Counted from the stretch's first letter, positions 8,027 through 16,430 are shown. The stretch is 64,000 bases of DNA from Mycolicibacterium mageritense (GCF_010727475.1 NZ_AP022567.1:3782001-3846000); one strand, 5' to 3'. Numbers and translations: made by a program. Notes: generated by a model from the sequence alone, not told the origin.

Positions 8027-8844
8027 TGCGCGCGGCGAAGGTCCGTGACGCCGCCTACCGGATGCGTCACCACGTACTCAACATGGGCGAGGCTCAGGGG
8101 CAGGGCTACGTCGGGCAGGCCCTCGGTGCGGCCGACATGCTCGCCGTCGTCTATGCCGACCAGCTGCGCTACCGCGCCGACGATCCGCATTGGGCGGGGC
8201 GCGACCGGTTCCTGCTGTCCACGGGGCACTACGCGATCGGGCTGTATGCGGCGCTCGCCGAGGCCGGCATCATCGACGCTGCCGAACTCGACACCTACGG
8301 ATCCGACGAATCCCGGCTGCCGATGTCCGGAATGGCCAGTTACACACCGGGTATGGAGATCTCGGGCGGATCGCTCGGGCACGGGCTCACGGTGGCGGTC
8401 GGCATGGCACTGGGCTTGCGCCACCAGGGCAACGATGCGCGCGTGATCAACTTCCTGTCCGACGGCGAACTCGACGAGGGCTCCACCTGGGAGGCCGCCA
8501 TGGGTGCCTCGCATCACCGGTTGAGCAACCTGACCGCGATGGTCGACATCAACGCGCTGCAGGCTGACGGGCCCACCGCCGGGGTGCTGCGTACCGAACC
8601 CGTGCCCGACAAGTGGGCGGCGTGCGGATGGCACGTCCAGCGGGTCGACGGCAACGACGTCGACGAGCTGTTGGGTGCTTTCGATTCCGTGAGTACCGAA
8701 CAGCCATCAGTCATCTTGTGCGACACCAGGATCGGCAAAGGCGTGCCACTGCTGGAGACCCGCGAGAAGGCGCACTTCATGCGCATCGACGCCGACGAGT
8801 GGCAGATCTGCCGCGACCAACTCACTGACGGGGCCTCAGCATGA
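8026..8844 (+). CDS. Transketolase, N-terminal (TPP-binding) subunit
   Basis: 272 residues, the length of free-standing transketolase N-subunits. The pyrophosphate/metal motif reads SDGELDEGSTWEAAM near residues 145-160, then MVDIN with the downstream Asn ligand; the first Gly of the usual GDG is Ser here. Substrate-loop histidines appear in HVLNMGEAQGQG and STGHYAIG. It starts within the transporter stop codon and overlaps the C-subunit by four bases (ATGA), so both halves should be made in equal amounts. It transfers two-carbon ketol units together with the C-subunit. No sugar kinase is visible nearby, so the substrate could be unphosphorylated or phosphorylated elsewhere. Confidence 0.88.
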   Translation: MRAAKVRDAAYRMRHHVLNMGEAQGQGYVGQALGAADMLAVVYADQLRYRADDPHWAGRDRFLLSTGHYAIGLYAALAEAGIIDAAELDTYGSDESRLPMSGMASYTPGMEISGGSLGHGLTVAVGMALGLRHQGNDARVINFLSDGELDEGSTWEAAMGASHHRLSNLTAMVDINALQADGPTAGVLRTEPVPDKWAACGWHVQRVDGNDVDELLGAFDSVSTEQPSVILCDTRIGKGVPLLETREKAHFMRIDADEWQICRDQLTDGASA

Positions 8845-9818
8845 GCACCAAACTGCGCACCTCGGCGATGATCGCATCGTTCGCGGATCCGGGACAGAAG
8901 ACCACGCCCGCGCCATTCGGGCACGCGCTGGTCAAGGCTGCGCAGGCCGACGACCGCATCGTCGGGCTGACCGCCGATCTGGGCAAGTACACCGACATGC
9001 ACATCTTCGCGCAGGCCTTCGGCGACCGCTTCTTCCAGATGGGCATGGCCGAGCAGTTGCTGTTCGGCGCGGCGGCCGGCATGGCCGAGACGGGCCTGAT
9101 CCCTTTCGCCTCAACGTATTCCGTGTTCGCAGCGCGCCGGGCCTACGATTTCATCTGCCTCGACATCGCCGAGCCGGGGCTCAACGTCAACATCGTAGGT
9201 GGCCTGCCCGGGCTGACCACGGGGTACGGGCCGTCGCACCAGGCGACGGAGGACGTCGCGATCTTCCGCGGCATGCCCGGCCTGACGATCGTCGATCCGT
9301 GCGATTCGGTGGACATCGAGCACGCCGTGCCGCAGTTGGCCGAGCATCCCGGGCCGACATACCTGCGGCTGCTACGTGGGCAGGTTCCGACCGTGCTGCA
9401 CGAGTACGGCTACAGGTTCGAGCTCGGCAAGGCCAAGGTGGTCCGGCCAGGCACCGACGTGGTGTTCGTCTCCAGCGGTTTGATGACGATGCGGGCGCTG
9501 CTCGCCGCCGAGGAACTGGTTGCCCACAACGTCGACGCCGCGGTGGTGCACACCCCGACGCTCAAACCGTTCGACGCGGAAACCGTGCTGCGTGAACTGG
9601 ATTCGGATCGGCTGGCGCTGACGCTGGAGAACCACACCGTCGTGGGCGGGCTGTTCGAGACGGTGGCGGCCGCGATGGTCCAGCGCGGGATGACCCGGCA
9701 GGTCACGCCCGTCGCACTGCCCGACGAATTCCTCGCCGCGGGCGCGCTGCCGACCCTGCACGACCGCTACGGCCTGTCGACGCGACGAATCGTCTCATCG
9801 GTACTCGAGCGGCTGTAG
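8841..9818 (+). CDS. Transketolase, C-terminal subunit
   Basis: 325 residues carrying the pyrimidine-binding and C-terminal transketolase domains. The TPP-activating glutamate is in FFQMGMAEQLLFGAAAGMA (about residue 70). The C-terminal domain includes LTLENHTVVGGLFETVAAAM. The size and split match two-gene transketolases such as those of apiose and related sugar pathways, not the 700-residue housekeeping enzyme. The start overlaps the N-subunit gene (ATGA). The next gene is the GntR regulator, 42 bp on. Confidence 0.88.
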   Translation: MSTKLRTSAMIASFADPGQKTTPAPFGHALVKAAQADDRIVGLTADLGKYTDMHIFAQAFGDRFFQMGMAEQLLFGAAAGMAETGLIPFASTYSVFAARRAYDFICLDIAEPGLNVNIVGGLPGLTTGYGPSHQATEDVAIFRGMPGLTIVDPCDSVDIEHAVPQLAEHPGPTYLRLLRGQVPTVLHEYGYRFELGKAKVVRPGTDVVFVSSGLMTMRALLAAEELVAHNVDAAVVHTPTLKPFDAETVLRELDSDRLALTLENHTVVGGLFETVAAAMVQRGMTRQVTPVALPDEFLAAGALPTLHDRYGLSTRRIVSSVLERL

Positions 9819-9840
9819 GATCAATGTCGACAAACAAGTG

Positions 9841-9851
9841 TTGACAGTCAA
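9841..9851. promoter_or_regulatory. Operator overlapping the GntR ribosome-binding region
   Basis: TTGACAGTCAA is a perfect 11-base dyad (5-bp arms). It ends at the AAGGAG Shine-Dalgarno sequence of the regulator gene. Same core as the dyads at 6573 and 6619, so the regulator probably represses itself from here. A second short dyad, TGTCGACA, lies just upstream. Confidence 0.55.
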
Positions 9852-9860
9852 GGAGCGGTC

Positions 9861-10520
9861 ATGTCGGTCGAGGCTCCGTCGCTGCTGCGACTCGAGAAGA
9901 CCAGCCTGCGTGAGCAAGCACTCTCCGCTCTGCGCCGTGCGATCACATCCGGTCAGTTGCAGCCGGGCACCCATCTGGTGGAGACCGAGCTGTCCGATGC
10001 GCTGCAGATCAGTCGCGGAACGCTGCGGGAGGCCATGCGCCAACTGCAGCAGGAGGGGCTGATCTCGGCGGGCGCCCGCGGCCGGCTGTCGGTGCGCCAC
10101 CTCGACACCAAGGAGATCAAGAACATTTTCGACGTCCGGGGTGCCCTGGAATCGTTGGCCGCCAGTGCGCTTGCCGCGCAAGAGGATCGGACCGCGGCGG
10201 TTACGGCCCTGCGCAATGCTGTCGCCGATATGGAGCGGTGGGCCGCGGCCAACCTGGAAGACCGTATCGAGGCCGATCTGAAGTTCCACCGCACGATGTG
10301 CCATCTGAGTGGCAACGAGACCCTGCTGCACTCCTGGTCGTCGCTGGAGGGCAGCATCCGGATGTCGATCATGTTCGCCGGCGTGGACCGCGCGCTGAAG
10401 AACATGGACGCCAAACGTCATCTCGACATCGTCGATGCCATCGAGTCCGGCGACGCCGCGGCTGCGGCCGCCACGGTGCGTGACCACATGTGTACTGCCG
10501 CAGCGGTTCTGGTGGGTTAG
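9861..10520 (+). CDS. GntR family regulator, FadR (FCD) subfamily
   Basis: 219 residues. The winged helix-turn-helix spans about residues 15-80 (LREQALSALRRAITSGQLQPG, then ETELSDALQISRGTLREAMRQLQQEG). The all-helical FCD ligand domain spans about 90-210, with the metal-binding pattern D..FH...C..S.N near residues 135-150 and a C-terminal H (VRDHM). Last gene of the transporter/transketolase operon, preceded by AAGGAGCGGTC and a dyad. It very likely represses both divergent operons of this cluster and releases them when a pathway sugar binds. The ligand is not known. Confidence 0.9.
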   Translation: MSVEAPSLLRLEKTSLREQALSALRRAITSGQLQPGTHLVETELSDALQISRGTLREAMRQLQQEGLISAGARGRLSVRHLDTKEIKNIFDVRGALESLAASALAAQEDRTAAVTALRNAVADMERWAAANLEDRIEADLKFHRTMCHLSGNETLLHSWSSLEGSIRMSIMFAGVDRALKNMDAKRHLDIVDAIESGDAAAAAATVRDHMCTAAAVLVG

Positions 10521-10524
10521 TCCG

Positions 10525-11745
10525 CTATCGGCGCTTGCGTAGACCGTAGGCTGCCGCGCCGACGGCCACCACGACCAGGCCCGTTATCACCGACGACAAC
10601 GGCAGCGTGAAGGCCAGCACCAGGCAGCCGACCAGGCCGACCGCGGGGATCAGGCGGTGTCCCAAAGTCCACGCCGACGCATTGGCGATCGCGTAGTACA
10701 GCAGCACCGCGAACGACGAGAAGCCGATCGCGCCACGCAGATCCGCGAACGCGGCAAGCGTCGCCACCACAACGCCCACCACGATCTCGGCCCGGTGCGG
10801 TGTCTTGAAGCGCGGGTGCACGGCGGCCAACGCGTGCGGTAGGTGCCGGGCGCGCGCCATCGCCAGCGTCGTGCGCGAGACCCCGAGGATCAGCGCCAGC
10901 AGCGAGCCCAGTGCCGCCACCGCGGCCCCGACCCGGACCACCGGCTGCCAGCCTCCCGCGCCGCCGGCAGCGACCACGTCGGCCAACGGCGCGGGCGCCG
11001 AGGCCAGCCCGTCGCTGCCCAGCACGGCCAACGCGGCCATCGCGACGGCGGCGTAGACCACCAGTGTGATGGCCAACGCGATCGGGATCGCCCGCGGGAT
11101 GGTTCTGGCGGGGTCGCGCACCTCCTCACCGAGAGTCGCGATGCGCGCGTACCCGGCGAACGCGAAGAACAGCAGGCCGGCTGCCTGCAGCACGCCGGCC
11201 ACCGTCGCATCCTCGCCCAGCTCCAGCCGGGTGGCGTCGGCATGCCCGGACGTGATGACGATGACCACGACGGCGGCCAGTACCGCGAGCACGATCGCGA
11301 CGATGATCCGCGTCAGCAGCGCCGACTTCTGGATCCCCGCGTAATTCACGACCGTCAGCGCGACCACCGACGCCGCCGCGACGGCATGGGCCCAGTCCGG
11401 CCATACATACAGGCCGACGGTCAGTGCCATCGCGGCGCACGATGCGGTCTTGCCGACGACGAAGCTCCAGCCTGCGGTGTAGCCCCAGAACTCGCCGAGC
11501 CGTTCCCGGCCGTAGACGTACGTGCCGCCGGACTCGGGGTAACGGGCCGCCAGCCGGGCCGACGATGTGGCGTTGCAGTACGCGACGACCGCCGCCACGG
11601 CCAAGCCGATGAGCAGACCCGAGCCGGCTGCCGCTGCGGCCGGGGCCAGGGCCGCGAAGATTCCTGCACCGATCATCGACCCCAGGCCGATGATGACGGC
11701 GTCGACAGTGCCGAGCCTGCGTTGCAGGCCCCCGGGCGTGGTCAC
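10525..11745 (-). CDS. APC family amino acid permease
   Basis: 406 residues with about 12 membrane helices. The TM1 break GLGSMIGAGIFAALAP is the substrate/Na+-site signature of APC (LeuT-fold) transporters, followed by ARYPESGGTYVY after TM2. The length is at the short end for the family. GTG start at 11745; no clear Shine-Dalgarno sequence. It lies 15 bp after a small membrane-protein gene on the same strand and is probably the last gene of a three-gene operon. Substrate unknown. Confidence 0.87.
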   Translation of the reverse strand: MTTPGGLQRRLGTVDAVIIGLGSMIGAGIFAALAPAAAAAGSGLLIGLAVAAVVAYCNATSSARLAARYPESGGTYVYGRERLGEFWGYTAGWSFVVGKTASCAAMALTVGLYVWPDWAHAVAAASVVALTVVNYAGIQKSALLTRIIVAIVLAVLAAVVVIVITSGHADATRLELGEDATVAGVLQAAGLLFFAFAGYARIATLGEEVRDPARTIPRAIPIALAITLVVYAAVAMAALAVLGSDGLASAPAPLADVVAAGGAGGWQPVVRVGAAVAALGSLLALILGVSRTTLAMARARHLPHALAAVHPRFKTPHRAEIVVGVVVATLAAFADLRGAIGFSSFAVLLYYAIANASAWTLGHRLIPAVGLVGCLVLAFTLPLSSVITGLVVVAVGAAAYGLRKRR

Positions 11746-11760
11746 GCCCGCGATCGTAGA

Positions 11761-12087
11761 TCAGTGCGTGTCGCGTGTCGGGATGAGCGTTTCGTGGGCC
11801 GACGACGTCGCGGCCCGGACCAGCACGGCCACCAGTGCAAGTGCCCCGATCACCACGATGGGAACGGTCCACAGCCGGCGCATCAGGACGGCTGAATCAC
11901 ATTTGCCGATGTACTCGTCACCCGCGGCGATGGCTTGGTCGAGGTGGACCCCGTACGCGGACCCGCAGGGAATCTGCATGCCGTACTGGTCGAAGTCGTC
12001 GAGATAGACCGGCATGCTCATCACGTACAGGCCGATGCCGAGGATGACGAAACCGGCGATCCCGATGTATACGGCGCGAAAACTCAT
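11761..12087 (-). CDS. Small conserved membrane protein, unknown function
   Basis: 108 residues. Two hydrophobic helices (about 6-25 and 73-92) flank an extracytoplasmic-looking loop with two cysteines (IPCGSAYGVH and YIGKCDSA) that could form a disulfide. Good Shine-Dalgarno sequence (AAAGGGGAAG) before the ATG at 12087. Sits between another two-helix protein gene and the APC permease; function not recognised. Confidence 0.75.
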   Translation of the reverse strand: MSFRAVYIGIAGFVILGIGLYVMSMPVYLDDFDQYGMQIPCGSAYGVHLDQAIAAGDEYIGKCDSAVLMRRLWTVPIVVIGALALVAVLVRAATSSAHETLIPTRDTH

Positions 12088-12099
12088 GCTTCCCCTTTC

Positions 12100-12324
12100 T
12101 CAGGTCATGCAGACATCTGCGAACAACAGCACCGGCCAGGACACGATCGACCCGAGGAAGGACACCACCGCGTCGAGGCTGTTCATGGTTTCCAGATGCT
12201 CGGTATGGGTGGCCGACCAGATCGCTCCGACCAACAAGTACGGAAGGCCGAGGACGGCTGCCACGACGATCAACTCGCCGACCGCGACACGGTACGACAG
12301 CAACCTTCGTAAACCTCCGAGCAC
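12100..12324 (-). CDS. Small membrane protein, unknown function
   Basis: 74 residues from a GTG at 12324, preceded by a G-rich stretch; a TTG at 12345 is the alternative and would add seven residues. Two hydrophobic helices (about 10-33 and 54-72) are separated by a short polar segment with several Thr, Glu and His. It ends with a Cys-Met-Thr tail 12 bp before the next membrane-protein gene, so the two are probably cotranscribed and may form a pair. No recognised domain. Confidence 0.6.
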   Translation of the reverse strand: MLGGLRRLLSYRVAVGELIVVAAVLGLPYLLVGAIWSATHTEHLETMNSLDAVVSFLGSIVSWPVLLFADVCMT

Positions 12325-12411
12325 GGGACCCCCATCCGGCCTCAACGGCGCCGCGTGTGCTGCTCGCGTCGCACCTATATGTTAATGCCCATTCTGCGCT
12401 GTTCTGCCACT

Positions 12412-12440
12412 TTGACCGGATTGGCGGGCCCGTTTAGGGT
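12412..12440 (+). promoter_or_regulatory. Promoter for tandem TetR gene (leaderless)
   Basis: TTGACC (12412-12417) and TAGGGT (12435-12440) have the ideal 17-bp spacing. The -10 ends six bases before the ATG at 12447, so transcription should start at or next to the start codon. No Shine-Dalgarno sequence is present, as expected for the leaderless messages common in mycobacteria. Confidence 0.55.
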
Positions 12441-12446
12441 GTCGAC

Positions 12447-13712
12447 ATGGCGCGCACCCCGCCCGGCCCGGTCGACGTCGACGGTGGTTCTTCCGGTGTG
12501 CGGCGCCGCCCGAAGGATCGCAAGGTGCAGATCGCGCGAGCCTCGGCCGAGGCCTTCAGCACACTGGGCTATCACGGCGTGAGCATGGAGGCCATCGCGT
12601 CGCGCGTGGGGATCTCGGCCGCCGCGTTGTACCGGCACTACTCCAGCAAGTACGAGTTGTTCCGCGGTGCGGTGCTCAACCTCGGCCAACAGCTCGTCGA
12701 CGGAACCGCGTTCGCGGACGGCGGCGACGCCGCGGGCACCGATCCGCGCACTCTGCTGCGAAGGCTGGTGGCCGCACTGACCGATACCGCGTTGGCCAAC
12801 CGCGAATCCGGCGGGTTGTACCGCTGGGAGGCCCGGTTTCTGCGCGGCGAGGACCAGCGCGCATTGGACGCTCAGCTGCGCACCGTGCACCGGCGCATCC
12901 AGCGGCCGCTGCACGAGCTCCGCCCGGACCTGACGTCGCACGCGAGGTGGATGCTGTCCACCTCGGTGCTCAGCGTGGTCGGCAGCATCGTCGACCACCG
13001 AGCCAAACTGCCTTCCGGCCAGATCCGTGCCGTGCTTGCCGAGATCGCCGAAACCGTGCTGGCCGCCGAACTGCCGGAGCTGCCCGACTGCTCCGCTGCA
13101 CCGGCCGTCGCAGCCCCGCCGTCCGCGGGTGGCACCAAATACGAAGCGCTGCTGGATGAATCGATGCGGCTGTTCAATCAGAACGGATATCGGGACACCA
13201 CGATGGAGGACATCGCGGCAGCCGTCGGTATGCCGGCTTCGGGCATCTACCGCTATTTTGCGGGCAAGAGCGACATCCTCGCCGCGGGATTCCGCCGCGC
13301 AGCCGATCGCCTGTCGGCGGACATGGCCGAGGTGCGGTCCACTGTCGACGATCCCGAGACCGCATTGACGGCCTTGATCGACGGCTATGTGTCCCGCTCG
13401 TTCGACCATCCCGAACTCGACTACGTCTACTACACCGAGCGGCTCAACATGACGCCGTCGGATCAGAAGAGCCTGCGCGACCTGCAGCGCTCGGCGGTCG
13501 AATCGTGGGTCGACGTGGTGATGCCGGTCCGCCCGGCATGGACGGCCGGGCAGGCGCGGTTTGCCGTGCATGCTGCGATGGCGTTGGTGATCGACCTGGG
13601 CCGGTTGCTCGGCTACCGGAATTCGGCGCAGGCCAAGGCGGTGGTGACGACCCTGGTCGATCTGACGCTGTTGGGCCGCTATCGGTTACGGACGGCGTTG
13701 CCGGCCAGGTAG
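12447..13712 (+). CDS. Tandem TetR regulator (two DNA-binding domains)
   Basis: 421 residues, about twice the usual TetR length. Domain 1: helix-turn-helix at about residues 28-75 (VSMEAIASRVGISAAALYRHY followed by the K-Y-E-L-F). A ligand-type helical region follows. Domain 2: about residues 232-280, with DTTMEDIAAAVGMPASGIY and a second ligand-binding region to the end. One polypeptide may thus imitate a TetR dimer and bind DNA as a pseudo-dimer, or bridge two sites. It is convergent with the small membrane protein and monooxygenase genes and divergent from the small-membrane-protein/APC operon. Target unknown. Confidence 0.88.
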   Translation: MARTPPGPVDVDGGSSGVRRRPKDRKVQIARASAEAFSTLGYHGVSMEAIASRVGISAAALYRHYSSKYELFRGAVLNLGQQLVDGTAFADGGDAAGTDPRTLLRRLVAALTDTALANRESGGLYRWEARFLRGEDQRALDAQLRTVHRRIQRPLHELRPDLTSHARWMLSTSVLSVVGSIVDHRAKLPSGQIRAVLAEIAETVLAAELPELPDCSAAPAVAAPPSAGGTKYEALLDESMRLFNQNGYRDTTMEDIAAAVGMPASGIYRYFAGKSDILAAGFRRAADRLSADMAEVRSTVDDPETALTALIDGYVSRSFDHPELDYVYYTERLNMTPSDQKSLRDLQRSAVESWVDVVMPVRPAWTAGQARFAVHAAMALVIDLGRLLGYRNSAQAKAVVTTLVDLTLLGRYRLRTALPAR

Positions 13713-13951
13713 GCCACGTAGCCGAGGGCTCCGACGGTGGCGAGCTTGCGGGTCTTGCGGACGAGCAGGCCGAGGCCGAGCGCAGTCTCGATGCTGCCGT
13801 TGGTGTAGATGTGCTTCTGCGTGTCCCTGGGGAACGCCGATTTGGTGATCGATTCGAACAACTGCGGTTTCACGAAATGGGCTACCCCGGCCCCGGCCAC
13901 GCCGAGGCCGACGAGCTTGGCCAGTGTGGAGTCGTTCTTCTGATCCGCCAT
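13679..13951 (-). CDS. Small DoxX-like membrane protein
   Basis: 90 residues. It starts MADQKN at 13951 after an AGAGAGGA Shine-Dalgarno sequence. Hydrophobic segments lie around residues 12-28 (VGLGVAGAGVAHFV), 50-60 and 68-85, with a conserved-looking middle part containing SAFPRDT and HIYTNGSIE. This resembles the short DoxX/DoxD-related proteins common in mycobacteria; assignment is from memory of that family. It follows the monooxygenase gene by 16 bp and is probably in the same transcript. The 3' end overlaps the convergent tandem TetR gene by 34 bp. Confidence 0.7.
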   Translation of the reverse strand: MADQKNDSTLAKLVGLGVAGAGVAHFVKPQLFESITKSAFPRDTQKHIYTNGSIETALGLGLLVRKTRKLATVGALGYVAYLAGNAVRNR

Positions 13952-13967
13952 GGATGATCCTCTCTGA

Positions 13968-15452
13968 TCAGGCAAATGCATAGTCGCTCAACGGGAACCG
14001 TGAAGCTTCCGCGACGGCCCGGCGGGTCGTCATCGGTCGGAGCAGCGTGGCTTCGCCGCTCGGATTGAAATAGTACGACCGTGCCGATGCGCAGTTGCCG
14101 AGGGTGAACAACGAGTCGCCGAGCAACTCGGTCATCAGGTCCAGATACCGTGCGTTGGCCTCCTCGGTCACCTCGAACGTGGTCGCGCCGCGGCGTTTCA
14201 GTTCGCCGAAAAGGCGCTCCATGAGCCGCATCTGGTACTCCATGGTGTTGAAGAAGTTCAGCCCGAGGAACGCGTACGGGCTCGCCAGGCTCAGGTAGTT
14301 CGGGAAGTACGGCATCGACACGCCTTGATAAGCCTGGAACCTGGTGTCGCGCCACCACTTTCCGAGATTGCGGCCCTCGCGGCCGATCACCTCGATGGCC
14401 GGGAAGTTGGCCTCCCACAGGTCGAACCCCGTCGCCAACACGAGGGTGTCGATGAATGTCTTGCTGCCGTCGGCGTTGACGATGCCGTCCGCCTCGATGC
14501 GGTCGATGCCGTCGGCCTGCAGGTGCACATGCGGCTTGGTGAAGGTGCGGTAGTAGCTGTTGGAGAACGTCGGCCGCTTGCAGCCGAAGTCGTAGTCCGG
14601 GGTCAGCTTGCGTCGCAGTTCGGGGTCGCGGATCGACGCGAAGCGATGCAGCTTGGCCAGGTCGGCCGCGGCGATGTTGAGCCGGCGGAAGTACCGGTGC
14701 TTGAGCACCGCGGTGTCGACCATGAACGCGTAGATCGCATCGGTCACGGCACGAACGACGCGTTGGGTCAGCGGGACGCGGGCGAACAATGCCTTGATCG
14801 GTTCGGAGAACTTCAGGTCGATCTTGGGCACGACCCAGATCGGGGTGCGTTGGTAGACGGTGAGATCGGCGACCCGGTCGGCGAGTTCGGGGATCAGCTG
14901 GACCGCGGTGGCGCCGGTGCCGATGATCGCTGCCCGGCGGCCGTCGAAGTCGTGGTCTTCGTCCCAGTCGGTGGTGTGGATGACTTTGCCGGAAAAGCTC
15001 GTGATTCCCGGTATGTCGGGGGTGTGCGGCTGGGACAGGAACCCGGTGGCGGTCAGCAGGAACCGCGCGGTCAGCGATTCGCCGCCCGCGATCGCGACCC
15101 GCCACACCCTCGCCTCGTCATCCCAGCGGGCGCCCTCGACGCCTGCGTTGAAGCGCATGTGGCGGCGCACGTCGTACTTGTCGGCGACGCCGTCGGCGTA
15201 TCGCTTGATCTCAGCGCCCGTGGAGAACAGCCGTGACCAGTTCGGATTCGGCTCGAAGAAGTACGAATACGTGGTGGTCGGGACGTCGACGGCCAGGCCC
15301 GGATAGTGGTTGACGTACCAGGTGCCGCCGAGATCGTCTTCTCGGTCGACGATCACGAAGTCGTCGATGCCCAGCCGCTTGAGCTGGATGGCAGCGCCTA
15401 TCCCGGCGAAACCCGCCCCGACGACAACGGCGTCATGCACCCCCGTGCTCAT
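13968..15452 (-). CDS. Flavin-containing monooxygenase, Baeyer-Villiger type
   Basis: 494 residues. FAD-binding GAGFAG at about 12-17. The Baeyer-Villiger fingerprint FSGKVIHTTDWD (F-x-G-x-x-x-H-x-x-x-W-D) lies near residue 150. A second, NADPH-binding motif GTGATA follows near residue 178. The length and motif set fit type I Baeyer-Villiger monooxygenases, such as the mycobacterial EthA/MymA class, which insert oxygen next to ketones or oxidise sulfur compounds using NADPH and O2. A dyad sits 10 bp upstream of the start, suggesting local control. Substrate unknown. Confidence 0.9.
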   Translation of the reverse strand: MSTGVHDAVVVGAGFAGIGAAIQLKRLGIDDFVIVDREDDLGGTWYVNHYPGLAVDVPTTTYSYFFEPNPNWSRLFSTGAEIKRYADGVADKYDVRRHMRFNAGVEGARWDDEARVWRVAIAGGESLTARFLLTATGFLSQPHTPDIPGITSFSGKVIHTTDWDEDHDFDGRRAAIIGTGATAVQLIPELADRVADLTVYQRTPIWVVPKIDLKFSEPIKALFARVPLTQRVVRAVTDAIYAFMVDTAVLKHRYFRRLNIAAADLAKLHRFASIRDPELRRKLTPDYDFGCKRPTFSNSYYRTFTKPHVHLQADGIDRIEADGIVNADGSKTFIDTLVLATGFDLWEANFPAIEVIGREGRNLGKWWRDTRFQAYQGVSMPYFPNYLSLASPYAFLGLNFFNTMEYQMRLMERLFGELKRRGATTFEVTEEANARYLDLMTELLGDSLFTLGNCASARSYYFNPSGEATLLRPMTTRRAVAEASRFPLSDYAFA

Positions 15453-15461
15453 GCCCAGACA

Positions 15462-15474
15462 GTACCGCAGGTAC
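15462..15474. promoter_or_regulatory. GTACC dyad upstream of monooxygenase gene
   Basis: GTACC (15462-15466) and GGTAC (15470-15474) form a perfect inverted repeat around GCA. A third copy of the half-site (GGTACT, 15477-15482) follows. The cluster lies 10-30 bp before the start codon and is a candidate operator for a local TetR or GntR regulator. Confidence 0.35.
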
Positions 15475-15497
15475 CGGGTACTTTGTCGAGAGGTTTG

Positions 15498-16430
15498 CTA
15501 CGTGGCCTCGGCGCGCCATCGCTGCGGGTCGTCCTCCAGCGCGGCGCGATCCCACTTCGCCAGGTCGGCGGCCGCGGCGTAGCTGGACTGCAGGAACTCC
15601 AGCAGCGCCCGGTCGGGGTCGGCGGCTGTCCGCACGGCTTCGTACGGCAGCAGGAATTGCCGGAAGTCGGCGCTGTAGAACGCGGCCTCGGGGCCGACGG
15701 GGTAGTCGGCGAAGCCCTCGGGTTCGGGATACGCGTACGCGTAGAACGCCCCTTCCTCCCCGCCACCGGGCCAGAAACCGCAGCTGCTCAGTTCGTGCGA
15801 GTAGCCCTCCACCATGACCCAGTCGCCGCAGTTGGGCGCCCCGCCTGGATGCTCGGGCGCGGGGCGACCCGAGAACCTCGTACACGCCATGTCGAACGAG
15901 CCCCAGAAGAAGTGCACCGGGCTCACCTTGCCGATGAAGTGTGACCGGAACTCGCTGATCACGCGGTGCGCCTGGACCAGTTGGCCCCAGAACAGCTGCG
16001 CGGCCTTCGGGTCGTAGGACGCGTGCTGGTGATCCTCGGCGAAGGGGATCGCCGGGTCGACTTCGTTGGGCCGTGCGGTGATGCCCGCTTCGATTCCCAG
16101 TTGTCCCAGCGCGGAAAGGATTTCGGAGTAGAACTCGGCGACCGATTTGGGGGCCAGCGCGACAGTGGCCGATCCGCCGTCGCTCGTGCGGATCGCCAAC
16201 ACATGGTCGACGAAGTCGAATTCCAGGTCGAACAACCGGTTTCCGTACGGGATCGAGCCTGTGGTCAGCCCGCGCGGGCTCACGTACAACGTGACCTGCC
16301 ACCAGTGGTTGAGCAGCGGTGAATGGGTGAGCCGGATCTTCCCGACGATCTGCGTCCACATGTGCAACGTGTCCCGCGTCGGCTCCCAGTCGGAGACCCG
16401 CAGCGCGGGCCAACCGTTGGCTGTGCTCAT
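15498..16430 (-). CDS. DUF5996 family protein
   Basis: 310 residues, soluble, very aromatic. Recognisable features are WPALRVSDWEPTRDTLHMW at the N-terminus, LLNHWWQVTLYVSPRGLTT, the acidic EFDFVDH, and the Cys/Gly/Trp-rich CGFWPGGGEEGAFYAYAYPE near residue 220. This matches the uncharacterised DUF5996 family. No catalytic motif is known to me. It starts 25 bp after the GntR gene and ends 45 bp before the monooxygenase gene on the same strand, so it is part of the same run of genes. Confidence 0.8.
   Translation of the reverse strand: MSTANGWPALRVSDWEPTRDTLHMWTQIVGKIRLTHSPLLNHWWQVTLYVSPRGLTTGSIPYGNRLFDLEFDFVDHVLAIRTSDGGSATVALAPKSVAEFYSEILSALGQLGIEAGITARPNEVDPAIPFAEDHQHASYDPKAAQLFWGQLVQAHRVISEFRSHFIGKVSPVHFFWGSFDMACTRFSGRPAPEHPGGAPNCGDWVMVEGYSHELSSCGFWPGGGEEGAFYAYAYPEPEGFADYPVGPEAAFYSADFRQFLLPYEAVRTAADPDRALLEFLQSSYAAAADLAKWDRAALEDDPQRWRAEAT

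Noticed and set aside
8430..8560. SDG instead of GDG in the transketolase N-subunit as a sign of an inactive enzyme
   Set aside because: All other TPP motif residues, including the downstream Asn, are present and the C-subunit is intact, so it is better read as subfamily variation.
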